This document shows positions 18,552 to 28,654 of a stretch of DNA of 64,000 nucleotides, in pieces (the stretch's first letter is position 1; each line of letters starts with the position of its first letter). Origin of the DNA: Aliicoccus persicus (GTDB lineage: Bacteria > Bacillota > Bacilli > Staphylococcales > Salinicoccaceae); NCBI RefSeq assembly GCF_900110815.1, contig NZ_FOIT01000004.1, positions 1 to 64,000 on the forward strand, given 5' to 3'. The notes below the pieces were generated by a model that worked only from the letters and a program-made list of their open reading frames with translations, did no database searches and was not told the origin of the DNA. The translations under genes were made by a program, and so were the position numbers.

Positions 18552-18857
18552 ATGAAGATTACAGATGTTAGATTAAGAAGGACGGAAAGTGAAGACAGCC
18601 GAATGAAGGCGCTCGTATCTGTTACATTCGATGACGCATTTGTTGTTCACGACATTCGTGTTATTGAAGGAAATAATGGGTTGTTTGTAGCAATGCCATC
18701 TAAACGCACACCGGATGGAGAATTTAGAGACATTGCGCATCCAATAAATTCAAGTATGAGACAGCAAATTCAAGAGATGATTATGGAAGTCTACAATCGT
18801 GATGAAGAAAACACGAACATCACACTTGTTGAAGAAGATTCATTTCAAATTGCATAA
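18552..18857 (+). CDS. spoVG: SpoVG, RNA/DNA-binding regulator
   Basis: The 101-residue protein is SpoVG, a site-specific nucleic-acid-binding regulator. In Staphylococcus it influences capsule, virulence and resistance genes. The sequence [15 protein letters not shown] and the central [20 protein letters not shown] are family hallmarks, as is RDIAHPIN. A strong AGGAGG site precedes the ATG. It has its own terminator. The 79-nt spacer from ridA contains no clear promoter that I could identify. Confidence 0.96.
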   Translation: MKITDVRLRRTESEDSRMKALVSVTFDDAFVVHDIRVIEGNNGLFVAMPSKRTPDGEFRDIAHPINSSMRQQIQEMIMEVYNRDEENTNITLVEEDSFQIA

Positions 18858-18864
18858 TAAATTG

Positions 18865-18889
18865 AAGAGCGCTTCGGCGCTCTTTTTTT
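18865..18889 (+). terminator. Intrinsic terminator of spoVG
   Basis: A perfect 8-bp stem (AAGAGCGC with GCGCTCTT) capped by a TTCG tetraloop and followed by T residues. Confidence 0.94.
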
Positions 18890-18959
18890 GACCTTTCGAT
18901 TGCTTGAATCTACTCTTAGACTAAAATATAATAATAGTATTGACGATTAGGAGGATTCT

Positions 18960-20315
18960 ATGAATACGAGAGCGATTATATTAGCTGCAGGTAAAGGTAC
19001 TCGGATGAAATCTGAAACGCCAAAAGTATTACATAAAGTTTGTGGTAAGCCGATGCTTGGACATGTCGTAGATAATTTGAAAGCATCAGGTGTTGAAGAT
19101 ATTTATGCAGTACTTGGACATAAGGCTGACATGGTACAAGCACATTTTGGAGATGCTTTTAAAACGACTATTCAAAAAGAACAACTCGGGACAGGACATG
19201 CAGTCATGCAGTTTGAATCGCAATTAGAAGGGGCAGACGGTCAGACTGTCGTTATTTGTGGTGATACACCACTGATCAGTGACGAGACGATTCGTGGATT
19301 TATTGACCATCATAATAGTTCTGGTGCAAAGGCGACTGTATTAACTGCAACAACGGACAATCCTCACGGGTATGGACGCATTATTCGTAATGAATCGGGT
19401 ACAGTAGAACGTATCGTTGAAGAAAAAGATGCAACGGACGAAGAGCGTAAAGTGACGGAAATCAATACGGGCACATTTGTCTTTGATAACAAGTCACTAT
19501 TCAATGCATTAAAAGCAGTAACAAATGACAATGCACAAGGTGAATACTATTTGCCAGACGTGTTAAAGATTTTACGTGATGAAAACGAAACGGTTGCTGC
19601 ATTTACATGTGAAGACTTTAGCGAAACAATCGGAATCAACGACCGCGTTGCACTTGCGGTTGCTGAAGAAACATTGCGTCAGACAATCAACCTTGGCCAC
19701 ATGAAAAATGGTGTGACATTGATTGATCCGAAAAACACGTACATCGACAAAGATGTTACGATTGGAAACGACACGATTATTCAACCGAATGTGACGATTA
19801 GCGGCCAGACGACAATCGGTAGCAACGTATCGATTTCATCTAGCAGTGAAATTGTCGATAGTAATATCGGAAATAACGTAACGATTAGACAATCTGTTAT
19901 TCATGGCTCGGTTGTTGGAGATGGATCGAACATCGGACCATTTTCTCAGCTTCGCCCGGAATCTAATCTTGGTAAAAATATTAAAATTGGTAACTTCGTT
20001 GAGGTGAAGAAATCGACACTTGAAGATGATGTGAAAGTTTCTCACTTAAGTTACATCGGTGATGCATCAATTGGTGAAAACACGAATGTGGGCTGTGGCT
20101 CGATTACAGTAAATTACGATGGTAAGGACAAACACCTTACGAAGATTGGACGCGATTCATTCATCGGTTGTAACTCAAACTTGGTCGCGCCAGTAACGAT
20201 AGGTGATAATTCATTTATCGCTGCGGGATCGACTATTACAGAAGATGTACCAGATGACAGTTTAGCAATTGGCCGTGCGCGTCAAACAAATAAAGAAGAC
20301 TACTACAAAAATTAA
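18960..20315 (+). CDS. glmU: Bifunctional UDP-N-acetylglucosamine pyrophosphorylase / glucosamine-1-phosphate N-acetyltransferase
   Basis: GlmU makes UDP-GlcNAc, the precursor of peptidoglycan and teichoic acids. The 451 residues start with the nucleotidyltransferase signature [11 protein letters not shown] (about residues 8-18), with GTGHAVMQ and CGDTPL further on. From about residue 250 a left-handed beta helix of hexapeptide repeats forms the acetyltransferase, including the conserved GNFVEVKKS and [11 protein letters not shown]. The ATG follows GGAGG. prs starts 12 nt downstream, linking sugar-nucleotide and PRPP supply. Confidence 0.97.
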   Translation: MNTRAIILAAGKGTRMKSETPKVLHKVCGKPMLGHVVDNLKASGVEDIYAVLGHKADMVQAHFGDAFKTTIQKEQLGTGHAVMQFESQLEGADGQTVVICGDTPLISDETIRGFIDHHNSSGAKATVLTATTDNPHGYGRIIRNESGTVERIVEEKDATDEERKVTEINTGTFVFDNKSLFNALKAVTNDNAQGEYYLPDVLKILRDENETVAAFTCEDFSETIGINDRVALAVAEETLRQTINLGHMKNGVTLIDPKNTYIDKDVTIGNDTIIQPNVTISGQTTIGSNVSISSSSEIVDSNIGNNVTIRQSVIHGSVVGDGSNIGPFSQLRPESNLGKNIKIGNFVEVKKSTLEDDVKVSHLSYIGDASIGENTNVGCGSITVNYDGKDKHLTKIGRDSFIGCNSNLVAPVTIGDNSFIAAGSTITEDVPDDSLAIGRARQTNKEDYYKN

Positions 20316-20326
20316 CGGAGGCCTCC

Positions 20327-21298
20327 ATGGAAGCATTTAACGATAAGTACAAAGATTCTAAACTCAGATTGTTCTCATTGAACGGTAACGAACCGCTTGC
20401 AGAAGAAATTGCAGAAAAAATTGGTATAGAGCTCGGGCAATGTGAAGTGAAACGTTTCTCTGACGAGGAAATTTCGATCAGTATAGAAGAGAGTGTTCGA
20501 GGATGTGACTGCTTTATCGTCCAGTCTACATCACAGCCTGCAAATGAGCACTTGATGGAATTATTGATTATGATTGATGCTCTAAAACGCGCATCAGCAG
20601 CAAATATCAATGTTGTGATGCCTTACTATGGCTATGCACGTCAGGATAGAAAGAGTAAATCGCGTGAGCCAATTACGGCGAAGCTCGTTGCGAACTTGAT
20701 GGAAAAAGCTGGCGCGGATCGCGTCATTGTACTTGATCTACACGCGCCACAGATTCAAGGATTCTTTGATGTTCCAATTGACCACTTGATGAGTGTTAAT
20801 CTTTTATCGGATTACTTTATCGACAATATGGACTTAAACTTTGATGAAGTTGTCGTTGTGTCACCAGACCACGGTGGTGTAACGCGTGCACGTAAGATGG
20901 CAGATCGTTTAAAAACACCAATTGCAATCATCGATAAAAGACGTCCGAAACCAAATGTTTCTGAAGTGATGAATATCGTCGGTGAAATTGAAGGACGTAC
21001 AGCAATTATAATCGATGACATCATCGATACAGGTGGAACGATTAAGCAAGCGGCACAAGCGCTCTTAGATAAGGGTGCGAAAGAAGTATATGCATGCTGT
21101 ACACACCCTGTATTAAGTGGTCCAGCTATTGAAAGACTCGAAGAATCTGTCATTAAAGAAGTCGTTGTGACGAACTCAATTCAGCTCGGTGCAGAGAAGA
21201 AAATTGATAAGATAAAAGAATTATCAATCGCTGGATTGTTATCAGAAGCGATCATTCGCGTGTATGAAGAAGAGTCTGTGAGCACACTATTCGATTAA
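20327..21298 (+). CDS. prs: Ribose-phosphate pyrophosphokinase
   Basis: This enzyme makes PRPP from ribose 5-phosphate and ATP for nucleotide, histidine, tryptophan and NAD synthesis. The 323 residues have the class I features: [10 protein letters not shown] near the N-terminus, [10 protein letters not shown] (about 104-113), [11 protein letters not shown] (about 140-150), and the PRPP loop DDIIDTGGT (about 229-237). The C-terminus ends VSTLFD as in Staphylococcus. ACGGAGG precedes the ATG. It appears co-transcribed with glmU. Confidence 0.97.
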   Translation: MEAFNDKYKDSKLRLFSLNGNEPLAEEIAEKIGIELGQCEVKRFSDEEISISIEESVRGCDCFIVQSTSQPANEHLMELLIMIDALKRASAANINVVMPYYGYARQDRKSKSREPITAKLVANLMEKAGADRVIVLDLHAPQIQGFFDVPIDHLMSVNLLSDYFIDNMDLNFDEVVVVSPDHGGVTRARKMADRLKTPIAIIDKRRPKPNVSEVMNIVGEIEGRTAIIIDDIIDTGGTIKQAAQALLDKGAKEVYACCTHPVLSGPAIERLEESVIKEVVVTNSIQLGAEKKIDKIKELSIAGLLSEAIIRVYEEESVSTLFD

Positions 21299-21400
21299 AA
21301 CTTTTAAAAAAAATGTGTTTATGCTACAATTGGAAATGCTTTTGTGTTAAAATTATGAAATGCAAATTGTCGATTAAGTAAAGGAAGGTGGAATTCGTCC

Positions 21401-22057
21401 ATGGCAAAATTAGATGCAGCGACTAGATCACATAAATCAAATCGCTCAGAACTTAGTGAAATCCGTAACAACGGTGGAATTCCGTGCGTTATCTATGGTT
21501 ATCAAACAGAAAACATAAGTGTTTCTGTAAAAGAGAACGAATTTGTTAAAGTTATTCGTGAAGTAGGACGTAACGGGGTTATCGATTTACAAACTGGTGA
21601 AGGTGCAGTAAAAGTGATGGTTTCTGACTATCAGTTTGATGCAATGAAAAACCAAATTATGCATATTGATTTCTTAGCAATCAATATGAATGAAGAACAA
21701 ACAGTTGATGTTTCAATCACATTAGTTGGTGAAGCACCTGGTGCTGACGAAGGTGGGGTTGTAGAACAACCGACATTCACTGTGAGCGTTACTGCAAAAC
21801 CTGCGGATATCCCTGAAACAATTGAAGTTGATATCTCAGAAATGAATATCGGAGATACTTATTATGTATCTGACATCCGTTCTAAAGGTAACTTCGTTAT
21901 CGAAGATGAAGATGATGTTGCGCTTGTAACATGTCATGTTCCTGCAGTTGAAGAGGAACCAGAAGAAGACGAAGAAATCGATGAAGCTGATGTACCAGTA
22001 ATCGGTGAAGAAGATGAAGAATCTTCTGACGAGGAAGGAACAGAAAAAGAAGACTAA
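21401..22057 (+). CDS. rplY: 50S ribosomal protein L25/general stress protein Ctc
   Basis: The long form of L25 binds 5S rRNA; the Bacillus orthologue Ctc is stress-induced. The 218 residues comprise an N-terminal L25 domain (HKSNRSELSEIRNNGGIPCVIYG), a central TL5-type beta domain with PTFTVSVTAKP, and a highly acidic C-terminal tail (from about residue 186) rich in Glu and Asp. AAGGAAGGTGG provides the ribosome site. The 100-nt upstream gap suggests its own promoter, but I see no convincing sigma-B motif. Confidence 0.93.
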   Translation: MAKLDAATRSHKSNRSELSEIRNNGGIPCVIYGYQTENISVSVKENEFVKVIREVGRNGVIDLQTGEGAVKVMVSDYQFDAMKNQIMHIDFLAINMNEEQTVDVSITLVGEAPGADEGGVVEQPTFTVSVTAKPADIPETIEVDISEMNIGDTYYVSDIRSKGNFVIEDEDDVALVTCHVPAVEEEPEEDEEIDEADVPVIGEEDEESSDEEGTEKED

Positions 22058-22080
22058 TCTTAATAGTGAACGAAATTTTA

Positions 22081-22110
22081 CGAGCGGTGGATCTTCCATC
22101 GCTCGTTTTT
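22081..22110 (+). terminator. Intrinsic terminator of rplY
   Basis: An 11-bp stem (CGAGCGGTGGA with TCCATCGCTCG, one G-U pair), a 3-nt loop and five T residues. Confidence 0.92.
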
Positions 22111-22125
22111 AACGAGGTGTAGACG

Positions 22126-22698
22126 ATGAAATGTATTGTAGGATTGGGTAACCCTGGTAAAAAATACGATCAAACACGACACAACATCGGTTTTATGGTC
22201 GTAGACGCGTTATCTGATGCACTGAATATTCCGCTCGACAATAAAAAATTTAAATGTGAATATGGTATCGGTCTTGTTGGCTCAGAAAAAGTAATGCTCG
22301 TAAAACCACAAACGTTTATGAACTTATCTGGTGAAGGGGTTAGACCACTTGTCGATTATTATAATATCGAGCTTGAAGATGTGTTCGTACTCTATGATGA
22401 TTTGGATCTTCCACTCGGCATGTTGAGATTGCGCCAAAAAGGAAGTGGTGGTGGACACAACGGTATCAAATCATTAAACCAACACTTCGGTTCGGAAAAG
22501 TATAAACGACTGCGCATCGGAATCGACCGACCATTACCTGGAGAATCGGTATCGCGTTATGTATTAAGCACATTCAGAAAAGATGATGCTGAATTGCTCG
22601 ATAAAGTAATCGAACAATCGACAAAAGCGAGCGAAGCATTTATATCTGAACCATTCAACAATGTGATGAACAATTTTAACGGTGATGTCAATGAATGA
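22126..22698 (+). CDS. pth: Peptidyl-tRNA hydrolase
   Basis: Pth releases tRNA from prematurely dropped peptidyl-tRNA. The 190 residues carry [16 protein letters not shown] (about residues 7-22, with the catalytic His in HNIG), [10 protein letters not shown] (about 64-73), and [13 protein letters not shown] plus [10 protein letters not shown] further on. The length is normal. Its end overlaps the start of mfd by 8 nt. Only 15 nt separate it from the rplY terminator, so it may rely on readthrough or on a promoter inside rplY. Confidence 0.97.
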   Translation: MKCIVGLGNPGKKYDQTRHNIGFMVVDALSDALNIPLDNKKFKCEYGIGLVGSEKVMLVKPQTFMNLSGEGVRPLVDYYNIELEDVFVLYDDLDLPLGMLRLRQKGSGGGHNGIKSLNQHFGSEKYKRLRIGIDRPLPGESVSRYVLSTFRKDDAELLDKVIEQSTKASEAFISEPFNNVMNNFNGDVNE

Positions 22699-25600
22699 TC
22701 TCGTTCACAAACGTATAACAGAAGACTCCAGATTTAATGAAATACTCAATCATAATGATGATTTGAACATGCTCGTCAGTGGCATAAACGATGATTTCAA
22801 ACCTGTACTCTTATATGAACTTTATAAGGAATCAGAAGGAAGCATTGTCATCGTCGTTAAGAATAATCACCAGATGGAAAAGCTGGCGGCAACACTCTAT
22901 GACATGATGGACAATGTGTTCACGTTCCCAATTGGGGACATCATGATCGAGAACCATTCGAAGCAATCTCCGGAGTTTAAACAAGCCCGTCTCACGACAT
23001 TATCTGCCTTGGCTAAGAATGAGTCAGGGCTATTTCTCGTGCCTGCACAAGCGCTCCTAAAACCCTTGATGTCTAAAGAGCGTCTTCTCTCTTATGAACA
23101 TGCGATTCGTAACGGTGATCAATTGGATTATGAGAAGATTCCGAAAGAACTTGTTGCGCGTGGTTATAAACGCATGAAACAAGCAGCGAATATCGGAGAG
23201 TTCGCAATTCGTGGTGACATCATTGATATTTATATGCACAGTGGTTTTTATCGGATTGAGCTGTTTGATGATACCGTGGATTCACTCAGAGAGATTGACC
23301 CTGAAACACAGCGTTCCATTCAGAATGTATCGTCCGTATTCATCGGGGCGTTTGAAGAGTTTATATTAGAGGCGTCAGAGATTGAATTGTTACTTGAAGA
23401 ATTAAATTCGCTCTATGATGACACTGTGGGTGTGATCAATGCTGATGCGAAAGAGACGCTGGATGAGTATATGGCAATCATTGGTCAAGAAGGTCTCAGG
23501 CATCAGTACTTAAGTCCTTATGCCCATTTAATACAAGATAAAAAAGTGTCGATTTTAGATTATATTAAAGGTCACAGAATCATTATCGATGAGCTGACGA
23601 CAATTGAAAATGCGTATCAGACCGAAGTCGAATCCGTCTCTTCGTTTTATACATCGATGGTTGAAACCGGTCGTACTTTTAAAGGTGCAGTGTATTATCT
23701 AGAAGGAGAGCTCGAGCGTTTACTGAGCTACCCTAGATTGACTTTCTTTAATTTATTCACGAAAAGTATGCCGGTAGAAATCGGGCATATTTTGAAGATT
23801 TCGATCAAGCCAACTGAAATTTATTATGGTCAGTATGATATTTTAGCTTCTAATTTGAACAAGATGATTCAAGACGGTTATTTAATCAACATCATCTTGC
23901 AAGACGAAGCGGAATTAAAAAAGACCCATCAGGTGTTGGAAGATTTAAAGATTCATTCTTATATTCATGAAATGCCGATTGAATCCGGCATCGTCCTAAC
24001 GACAGGCGTCATGCCAAAAGGATTCATCTTACCGTTCATGAGCCTTGCAGTACTCACGTCGAAAGAGCTCTACAACAAGACGGGGAAAGTGCGTAAACGA
24101 CGCAAGTCGTTATCCAATGCTGAGAAGATAAAATCCTATCAAGAGCTTAATGTGGGTGACTATGTCGTACATATTCATCATGGTGTTGGACGCTATATGG
24201 GAATTGAAACGATGGAAGTTCAAGGCATCCATAATGACTACATGAAGTTGCAATATAAAGGGACGGACCAGATTTTTATCCCTGTGGATCAAATGAATCT
24301 CGTCCAAAAATATGTGTCGAGTGATGATGGTGCCCCGCGTATGCACCGCCTCGGTGGCAGTGAATGGAAGAAGACGAAGGCAAAAGTCGAAGCAAATGTT
24401 AACGAAATTGCTGAAGAGTTGTTGAAGTTGTATGAAGCACGTGCGAGTGCGGTCGGCTTCCAGTTTTCACCGGATACAGAAATGCAGGATCAGTTTGAGC
24501 TGAAGTTCCCTTACGAACCGACACCAGACCAGATTGCTTCGGTGAATGAAATCAAACGTGATATGGAAGATATTAAGCCGATGGACCGCTTGTTATGTGG
24601 TGATGTTGGTTACGGTAAAACCGAGGTAGCCATTCGTGCTGCGTTTAAAGCAGTGCAAGATGGTAAGCAAGTCGCTTTCTTAGTGCCAACGACAATTTTA
24701 GCGGCACAACATTTTGAAAGTTTCCTTGAGCGGATTGAAGACTTTCCGGTCAATGTATCGATGATGAGTCGCTTTAGAACACCAAAGCAGTTAAAGGAAA
24801 CGCGTGAAGGTCTCGCCGACGGCACGATTGATATCGTCATAGGGACACATACTATATTGTCTAAAAATGTTCAATTTAAAGACTTAGGATTGCTCATTGT
24901 GGATGAAGAACAACGCTTTGGTGTGCGGCATAAAGAGCGCATCAAGCAGATGAAGACAAACGTTGATGTGTTAACACTGACAGCAACACCGATACCGAGA
25001 ACGTTGCACATGAGTTTAACCGGTGTCAGAGACTTATCAGTTATCGAGACACCGCCGGAAAACAGATTCCCAGTACAAACTTATGTGCTGGAATACGATG
25101 GAAACTTCGCGAGAGAAGCGATTGAACGCGAGCTTGCACGTGATGGGCAAGTGTATTATTTACACAACCGTGTCGATACGATTTACCAGAAAAAAGATCA
25201 GGTAGAGATGATGGTGCCTGATGCAAATGTCGGTGTCATGCATGCACAAATGAGTGAAAAAGAAATTGAAGAGACGATGTTTAATTTCGTCAACGGCGCG
25301 TATGATGTCATCGTCACGACGACGATTATTGAAACGGGTGTCGATGTGCCAAATGCGAATACGCTGATCATTGACGATGCTGATCGTTTCGGGCTCAGCC
25401 AGCTGTACCAGCTGCGTGGACGCGTCGGACGAAGCAATAGAATTAGCTATGCGTATCTGTTCCATCAGCCAAACAAAGTGCTCACTGAAGTGGCAGAAAA
25501 ACGCCTTGAAGCCATTAAAGAATATACAGAGCTTGGCAGTGGATTTAAAATTGCGATGCGCGATTTAAACATTCGTGGCGCCGGTAACTTACTCGGTAAA

Positions 25601-26161
25601 CACCAGTCTGGATTCATCGATTCAGTCGGCTACGAGCTGTATTCGGAAATGTTGGAAGAAGCGGTGTTAGAAAAGCGTGGAATCGAAACAGAACCACCAG
25701 CAGAAACAGTGCCGATTGATATACAAGTCGATGCTTACTTGCCAGGTACTTATATTGCACATGAGCAATCTAAAATTGATATTTATAAACGCTTGCGCAG
25801 TGTGACGACGATACAAGGCATTATGGATATTGAAGACGAGCTCATCGACCGATTTGGTGATTATCCGGTTGAAGTGGAACGATTGATCCAACTGGTGCGT
25901 GTGCGTGTCTATGCACTACAATTCGGCATTTACAAAATTCATGAAGATAAACGGCATTTTTATCTTTCAGTGTCAGCTATTTCGACTGCACAAATCGACG
26001 GTCAAAAGCTGTTTGAAGATACCGAGAAGTTCGGGAAAATTCTAAAGATACAAGTGCAGAATAATGAGATGCAGCTGCAGCTGAGAGATAAGTCATTACA
26101 CACGTTAGTTGAATTGATGGCTCTGATTCAAGACAGCTTGAAACTGGAGGAAATTGTATGA
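22691..26161 (+). CDS. mfd: Transcription-repair coupling factor
   Basis: Mfd removes RNA polymerase stalled at DNA damage and recruits UvrA. The 1156-residue protein has an N-terminal UvrB-like part, the RNA polymerase-interaction domain ([15 protein letters not shown], about 485-499), and a translocase core with Walker [10 protein letters not shown], the DEEQ box, TATPIPRTL, and GRVGRSNR of motif VI. The C-terminal TRCF domain is complete. The ATG at 22691 overlaps the pth stop (ATGAATGA); GTG 22682 and ATG 22685 are in-frame alternatives. Its stop overlaps the start of mazG. In Staphylococcus and Bacillus a flippase-like gene (yabM) follows mfd; it is missing here. Confidence 0.96.
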   Translation: MNDLVHKRITEDSRFNEILNHNDDLNMLVSGINDDFKPVLLYELYKESEGSIVIVVKNNHQMEKLAATLYDMMDNVFTFPIGDIMIENHSKQSPEFKQARLTTLSALAKNESGLFLVPAQALLKPLMSKERLLSYEHAIRNGDQLDYEKIPKELVARGYKRMKQAANIGEFAIRGDIIDIYMHSGFYRIELFDDTVDSLREIDPETQRSIQNVSSVFIGAFEEFILEASEIELLLEELNSLYDDTVGVINADAKETLDEYMAIIGQEGLRHQYLSPYAHLIQDKKVSILDYIKGHRIIIDELTTIENAYQTEVESVSSFYTSMVETGRTFKGAVYYLEGELERLLSYPRLTFFNLFTKSMPVEIGHILKISIKPTEIYYGQYDILASNLNKMIQDGYLINIILQDEAELKKTHQVLEDLKIHSYIHEMPIESGIVLTTGVMPKGFILPFMSLAVLTSKELYNKTGKVRKRRKSLSNAEKIKSYQELNVGDYVVHIHHGVGRYMGIETMEVQGIHNDYMKLQYKGTDQIFIPVDQMNLVQKYVSSDDGAPRMHRLGGSEWKKTKAKVEANVNEIAEELLKLYEARASAVGFQFSPDTEMQDQFELKFPYEPTPDQIASVNEIKRDMEDIKPMDRLLCGDVGYGKTEVAIRAAFKAVQDGKQVAFLVPTTILAAQHFESFLERIEDFPVNVSMMSRFRTPKQLKETREGLADGTIDIVIGTHTILSKNVQFKDLGLLIVDEEQRFGVRHKERIKQMKTNVDVLTLTATPIPRTLHMSLTGVRDLSVIETPPENRFPVQTYVLEYDGNFAREAIERELARDGQVYYLHNRVDTIYQKKDQVEMMVPDANVGVMHAQMSEKEIEETMFNFVNGAYDVIVTTTIIETGVDVPNANTLIIDDADRFGLSQLYQLRGRVGRSNRISYAYLFHQPNKVLTEVAEKRLEAIKEYTELGSGFKIAMRDLNIRGAGNLLGKHQSGFIDSVGYELYSEMLEEAVLEKRGIETEPPAETVPIDIQVDAYLPGTYIAHEQSKIDIYKRLRSVTTIQGIMDIEDELIDRFGDYPVEVERLIQLVRVRVYALQFGIYKIHEDKRHFYLSVSAISTAQIDGQKLFEDTEKFGKILKIQVQNNEMQLQLRDKSLHTLVELMALIQDSLKLEEIV

Positions 26162-27333
26162 GTAAAATAAATATATACGGACTTGGTAGTTCGACGATTG
26201 ATGCAATGACTGTCGGTGTGCTGAACGAATTAAAATCATCGAACCATGTTTACACACGCACGATGGACCACCCGGCGATCCAAGAACTTGAAACGCTCGG
26301 CGTCGCATTTACGAGCTTTGATGAAGTCTACGAGGCACATGAACGATTCGAAGATGTCTATGAAGAAATCGTGCACACACTAATTCAGAAATGTGCCCAT
26401 GAAGAAATTACTTACGTCGTACCCGGACATCCATATTTTTACGAGACAACGACAGAGTTACTGATGACGCGTGACGTCGAGATAGAAGTGCATGGTGGTG
26501 CAAGTTTTATTGATACTGTTATTACAAGTTTGAATATACCAATCAACAGCCATTTTCAAGTGCTGGATGCGTCGACGATGAAATACGAAGACTTGTCGGC
26601 AAACAAACATACATTGATTACCCAAGTGTATGACCAGCTTACACTTGGGGAAGCTAAGCTGACGCTGCTTGAGTACTACAATGACGAAATGATCGTGACG
26701 CTTGTCGATGGTGCAGGTAGCCCTGACGAACGGATTCATGCTGTGCCGCTATTTGAACTGGATCACTTAGATATCAACAGCAACTTGCTCGCACTATACA
26801 TTCCAGTTGTCCAAAGTGACAGCATTCGCCATCGTTCTATAGAATACATGAATGAAATTTTCGACACACTTGTTGATGATGAGAAAGGCTGTCCATGGGA
26901 TAAAACCCAAACACACGAATCATTACAGCGCTACTTAATTGAAGAGTCCTATGAGTTTATTGAAGCCATTGAGAATGGTGATGACGACGCGATTGTCGAA
27001 GAGCTCGGTGATGTGCTCTTGCAAGTCGCACTCCATAGTGCCATCGGTAAAAAGAATGGTTACTTTGATTTCTATGATGTATTGCAAAGTCTGAATGATA
27101 AAGTCGTCAGACGCCACCCGCATATATTTGGTGATGAAGAAATCGATGACTTAGATGGTCTTGATCGCGTATGGAAATTAGCCAAGCAAAAAGAGGGTAA
27201 AGTAGAAAAGGTAAAGCATGAAAAAGATTATGCAAAGACGATATTACCGTGGATGAAAGAGACAATTCATAACGGTACGTCTCTTGTAGATATATTGAAG
27301 CAACATCGAGGTGAAGAAAATGAGAATCGATAA
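26158..27333 (+). CDS. mazG: YabN-type fusion: tetrapyrrole methylase-like domain plus MazG nucleotide pyrophosphohydrolase
   Basis: The 391 residues join two domains. The N-terminal 210 residues are methylase-like (INIYGLGSS, VVPGHPYF). The C-terminal part is MazG: the GCPWDKTQTHESLQRYLIEE segment (about residues 243-262), then EELGDVLLQVALHS with the metal-binding acidic residues, and a C-terminal IFGDEE region. MazG proteins hydrolyse NTPs and help clear aberrant nucleotides. The gene starts in the overlap ATGA with mfd and overlaps rqcP by 14 nt, showing tight coupling. Confidence 0.93.
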   Translation: MSKINIYGLGSSTIDAMTVGVLNELKSSNHVYTRTMDHPAIQELETLGVAFTSFDEVYEAHERFEDVYEEIVHTLIQKCAHEEITYVVPGHPYFYETTTELLMTRDVEIEVHGGASFIDTVITSLNIPINSHFQVLDASTMKYEDLSANKHTLITQVYDQLTLGEAKLTLLEYYNDEMIVTLVDGAGSPDERIHAVPLFELDHLDINSNLLALYIPVVQSDSIRHRSIEYMNEIFDTLVDDEKGCPWDKTQTHESLQRYLIEESYEFIEAIENGDDDAIVEELGDVLLQVALHSAIGKKNGYFDFYDVLQSLNDKVVRRHPHIFGDEEIDDLDGLDRVWKLAKQKEGKVEKVKHEKDYAKTILPWMKETIHNGTSLVDILKQHRGEENENR

Positions 27334-27595
27334 ATTTTTAAAAGTATCTCGCATTATTAAGCGCCGTACACTTGCCAAAGAAGTGACGAGTGACGGACGT
27401 ATACAAATCAATGGCAGAGTTGCAAAGCCTGGGACTGAAGTACAGGTTGGCGACACGATTGAAATACAGTTTGGTCAAAAGCATGTAACTTATGAAGTAT
27501 TAGAGCTTCAAGAACATGCACGAAAAGAAGATGTAGAGCGCATGTATAAAATTGTTAAAGAAGAAAAGATTGAGAAATCTGACGGAATGTCCTAG
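27320..27595 (+). CDS. rqcP: S4-domain RNA-binding protein RqcP (YabO)
   Basis: RqcP is a cofactor of RqcH in C-terminal alanine tailing of stalled nascent chains on free 50S subunits. The 91 residues are essentially one S4 domain: MRIDKFLKVSRIIKRRTLAKE (just the first two thirds define the fold), then GRIQINGRVAKPGTEV. The ATG at 27320 has CGAGGTGAAG upstream; a GTG at 27311 is in frame but lies in that ribosome site. Confidence 0.93.
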   Translation: MRIDKFLKVSRIIKRRTLAKEVTSDGRIQINGRVAKPGTEVQVGDTIEIQFGQKHVTYEVLELQEHARKEDVERMYKIVKEEKIEKSDGMS

Positions 27596-27652
27596 TAATT
27601 CAAAGAGATATGGTGTATTTTTAAAGTACAAGATGTATGGGTGTGAGTGATC

Positions 27653-28027
27653 ATGAAGGAAACAAATCAAAAGGTCACAAAGTTATCGAATGAGTATACA
27701 AAACAGAGTGATCAAAACAAAAAAATTAAACATTTAGAGCAACAAGTCGTGAGGCGACGAATGAAAGTATTCGTACCTCTATTAGCCTTGCCTATAATTT
27801 TTATTTCGTTTACTGCATTCGCCCAACATCAACAAAATCAAGAACTTGCAGATGAGCTTGCATCAACTGAACAAACATTAGAAGATGCGACAGCAAAAGA
27901 AGAACAACTGCTCAAACAAATTGAACGTCTGAATGATGACAATTACATTGCACGTATGGCACGTAGCGAATTTTATCTCTCAGAAGAGGGAGAAATCATT
28001 TTTAACTTACTTGAAGATGAAGAATAA
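27653..28027 (+). CDS. divIC: Septum formation initiator/cell division protein DivIC
   Basis: DivIC forms a complex with DivIB and FtsL at the division septum. The 124-residue protein has the expected bitopic layout: a basic cytoplasmic N-terminus (to about residue 37), one membrane segment (FVPLLALPIIFISFTAFA, about 39-56), and an extracellular coiled coil with heptads, ending in DDNYIARMARSEFYLSEEGE, the conserved distal motif. The ATG at 27653 has a modest GGTGTGAGTG site. It sits in its standard place after rqcP and before the S1 protein gene. Confidence 0.92.
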   Translation: MKETNQKVTKLSNEYTKQSDQNKKIKHLEQQVVRRRMKVFVPLLALPIIFISFTAFAQHQQNQELADELASTEQTLEDATAKEEQLLKQIERLNDDNYIARMARSEFYLSEEGEIIFNLLEDEE

Positions 28028-28046
28028 TATCAAAATAATGAACATT

Positions 28047-28093
28047 ATCCCATCACTAAACGAAATGTTACAGTGATGGGGTATTTATTTTTT
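28047..28093 (+). terminator. Intrinsic terminator of divIC
   Basis: CCCATCACT pairs with AGTGATGGG around a 14-nt loop, followed by a T-rich tail. Confidence 0.85.
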
Positions 28094-28227
28094 CGTGATA
28101 TTAATTATGTGAGAACTTTCGCAATTCTAACTGTATGCAGTTTCATTCGGTAGATTAATAATGAAATAATATTAGAATGATGTTATTATATATAAGAATA
28201 TAAATTCTGGGAGGATATTTTATACAA

Positions 28228-28611
28228 ATGTCAGTAGAAGTGGGCAGTAAAGTAAAAGGTAAGGTTTCAGGTATTAAAAATTTCGGAGCATTTATTGAAT
28301 TACCAGAAAGAAAAACAGGTCTCGTGCATATTTCAGAAGTTGCTGATCAATATGTGGATGACATCAATGAACACTTAACTGTCGGTGAAGAAGTCGAAGT
28401 TAAAGTACTGAGTATTGGTGACGATGGTAAGATTAGTCTGTCCATAAAAAAAGCGAAAGCACCAGCGCCGAAACCAAAGCCGAAAAAAGAACCAACACCA
28501 GAAGATTTCGAGAAGAAACTTGCTGGATTTTTAAAAGATAGTGAAGAACGAATTTCAACAATCAAGAAGCAAACAGAATCTCGTCGTGGTGGACGCGGCG
28601 GTAAACGATAA
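28228..28611 (+). CDS. S1 RNA-binding domain protein (YabR)
   Basis: The 127-residue protein has one S1 domain (about residues 1-72): VGSKVKGKVSGIKNFGAFIEL, LVHISEVADQYV, VKVLSIGDDGKISLSIK. A proline- and lysine-rich linker and a basic RRGGRGGKR tail follow, which probably strengthen RNA binding. The function is not established. A GGGAGG site precedes the ATG. It lies between divIC and tilS as in other Bacillales and is bounded by terminators on both sides, so it is transcribed alone. Confidence 0.92.
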   Translation: MSVEVGSKVKGKVSGIKNFGAFIELPERKTGLVHISEVADQYVDDINEHLTVGEEVEVKVLSIGDDGKISLSIKKAKAPAPKPKPKKEPTPEDFEKKLAGFLKDSEERISTIKKQTESRRGGRGGKR

Positions 28612-28618
28612 TAAATTT

Positions 28619-28645
28619 AGACGATTCGTCATGAATCGTCTTTTT
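28619..28645 (+). terminator. Intrinsic terminator after the S1 protein gene
   Basis: A perfect 9-bp stem (AGACGATTC with GAATCGTCT), 5-nt loop and T residues; tilS begins only 10 nt later. Confidence 0.85.
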
Positions 28646-28654
28646 GATTAGAAG

